Source: VAZQ01 sp035300505
GTDB taxonomy: Bacteria; Pseudomonadota; Alphaproteobacteria; Rhizobiales; Xanthobacteraceae
Length of the DNA stretch: 5,682 nucleotides
Assembly (NCBI GenBank): GCA_035300505.1
Contig: DATGVJ010000282.1
Location: forward strand, 1-5,682
Reading direction: 5' to 3'
Shown here: piece after piece, positions 4,640 to 5,682 of the stretch
Layout of the letters: each line of letters starts with the position of its first letter
How positions within the stretch are numbered: the stretch's first letter is position 1
Program-made: the position numbers and the translations under genes
The notes under the pieces: generated by a model
Told to the model about the DNA's origin: nothing
Seen by the model: only the letters and a program-made list of their open reading frames with translations
Databases searched by the model: none

Positions 4640-5682
4640 ATTTCTCGGAACCCTTCATCCGCCGGCCGATTGCGACCTCGTTGATCATGGCGGCTGTGGC
4701 GTTCGTGGGCATTGCGGCCTTTCCGTTCCTGCCCGTCGCGTCATTGCCGCAGATCGACTTCCCGACAATCCAGGTCACGGCGACGCTTTCGGGAGCGAGT
4801 GCGGAGACCGTGGCCTCGTCCGTTGCCGCCCCGCTTGAGCGTCAATTTGCGCAGATTTCCGGCATCACCCAGATGACCTCGGTGAGCACGCTTGGCGCCA
4901 CGCAGGTCGTAATCCAGTTCGACCTCAACAAAAGTATAGATTCGGCGGCGCAGGACGTGCAGGCGGCCATTTCGATTGCGGGCAAGACCTTGCCGCAAGC
5001 GATGACGATCCCGCCCACCTACCGGAAGATCAATCCAGCCGATCCGCCCATTCTTGTTCTGGGCGCGCGTTCCGAAACACTGCCGCTCACCGCGATCAAC
5101 GATTATCTCGACCGCTTCCTTGCCCAGCAGATCGCGCAGGTGCCGGGTGTCGCCCAAGCCCAGATTGGCGGCGACCGGAGACCGTCAATACGGGTTCAGG
5201 TGGACCCGGCAAAACTTGCCGCCACCGGCCTGACCCTCGAAGAAATTCGAACGACGATCGTCAGCGCCACCACCAATGCGCCCAAGGGCACGCTTTATAC
5301 CGACGACATCGGCTTCATAATTGCGGCCAATGACCAGATCATAGATGCAGAACCGTTCAACGATGTCGTTCTGGGATACCGCAATGGCGGTCCCATCCGG
5401 GTGCGCGATGTGGGCCAGGCTGTCGCCGAGGCATCCAACCGGAACCTGGCCGCATACCAGGACAACCAGCTTGGGGTCCTGTTGCAGATCTACAAGCAGC
5501 CCGGCGCCAACGTCATCGATACGGTCGATCGGATCAGGGCACAGCTGCCGCGGCTCACCGCCAATATTCCCCCCGCGATGACGGTCGATGTCCTTCTTGA
5601 CCGCACGCAGACCATCCGTGCCTCGGTGCGCGAAGTCGAGTTTACGCTTGCGCTCACCATTGGCCTGGTGGTGTTGGTCATT
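4636..5682 (+). CDS. RND multidrug efflux permease, MdtB/MdtC-like (N-terminal part, cut by window end)
   Basis: The frame is open for 349 codons from the ATG to the window edge, about one third of the 1,020-1,050 residues usual for proton-driven HAE1-type RND pumps. It begins with NFSEPFIRRPIATSL and a first membrane helix at about residues 13-33. The porter-domain signature GASAETVASSVAAPLERQFAQISGI follows (about 54-78), then FDLNKSIDSAAQDVQAAI, the MdtB/MdtC-like INPADPPIL, a PGVAQAQIGGDRRPSIRVQVDPAKLAATGL segment, and an ANDQ stretch. The last residues, ALTIGLVVLVI, are the start of the second membrane helix. The pattern recalls E. coli MdtB/MdtC and Pseudomonas MuxB/MuxC rather than AcrB. 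It overlaps the adaptor stop by ATGA and has its own AGGGGG site. Transmembrane helix 4 with the proton-relay aspartates lies beyond the window, so activity cannot be judged. Whether a second permease follows, as in mdtBC, is unknown. Confidence 0.96.
   Translation, partial: MNFSEPFIRRPIATSLIMAAVAFVGIAAFPFLPVASLPQIDFPTIQVTATLSGASAETVASSVAAPLERQFAQISGITQMTSVSTLGATQVVIQFDLNKSIDSAAQDVQAAISIAGKTLPQAMTIPPTYRKINPADPPILVLGARSETLPLTAINDYLDRFLAQQIAQVPGVAQAQIGGDRRPSIRVQVDPAKLAATGLTLEEIRTTIVSATTNAPKGTLYTDDIGFIIAANDQIIDAEPFNDVVLGYRNGGPIRVRDVGQAVAEASNRNLAAYQDNQLGVLLQIYKQPGANVIDTVDRIRAQLPRLTANIPPAMTVDVLLDRTQTIRASVREVEFTLALTIGLVVLVI

Noticed and set aside
4741..5157. Minus-strand open frame of 138 codons inside the RND permease gene
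   Set aside because: It is antisense to a clear RND coding region and shows no domain of its own.

Overview
The window looks like a GC-rich alphaproteobacterial chromosome segment, most likely Hyphomicrobiales and perhaps Bradyrhizobium-like. This rests on the high GC3 of the genes, the type of Tat-exported GMC dehydrogenase operon, and the protein flavour. It is inference, since no search could be run. The window holds two divergent operons around an intergenic region of about 490 bp (2964-3454).

Left block (58-2963, minus strand, read leftwards). Three tightly packed genes encode a periplasmic flavin dehydrogenase of the gluconate 2-dehydrogenase / FAD-glucose dehydrogenase type. The order is a Tat-signal small subunit (gluconate 2-dehydrogenase subunit 3 family), then the large GMC-family FAD subunit with a four-cysteine cluster, then a small exported monoheme c-type cytochrome. 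Gaps are 14 and 12 nt. Electrons probably pass from substrate to FAD, to an Fe-S cluster, to heme c, and then to the respiratory chain. The substrate cannot be read from the sequence; a sugar, sugar acid or other alcohol is likely.

Middle block (2964-3454). No confident gene is present. It holds a plausible sigma70-type promoter for the rightward operon, with TGATA/TATCA dyads in its -35 and -10 boxes (3294-3330). A 15-codon mini-ORF starts at the predicted transcription start. A 10-bp tandem repeat runs into the Shine-Dalgarno of the first exporter gene. One plus-strand frame stays open across the whole region and includes a stretch weakly resembling a cyclic-nucleotide-binding fold. Any promoter for the leftward operon must also lie here, but only weak candidates are visible.

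Right block (3455-5682, plus strand). An MdtA-like periplasmic adaptor (HlyD/RND membrane fusion protein) overlaps by ATGA the start of an MdtB/MdtC-like RND multidrug efflux permease. The permease is cut by the window edge after 349 codons. Together with an outer-membrane channel not seen here, they would form a tripartite exporter.

The genes themselves belong to known families. The less ordinary material is the promoter/operator architecture between the operons and the replacement of the usual triheme cytochrome subunit by a small monoheme protein.
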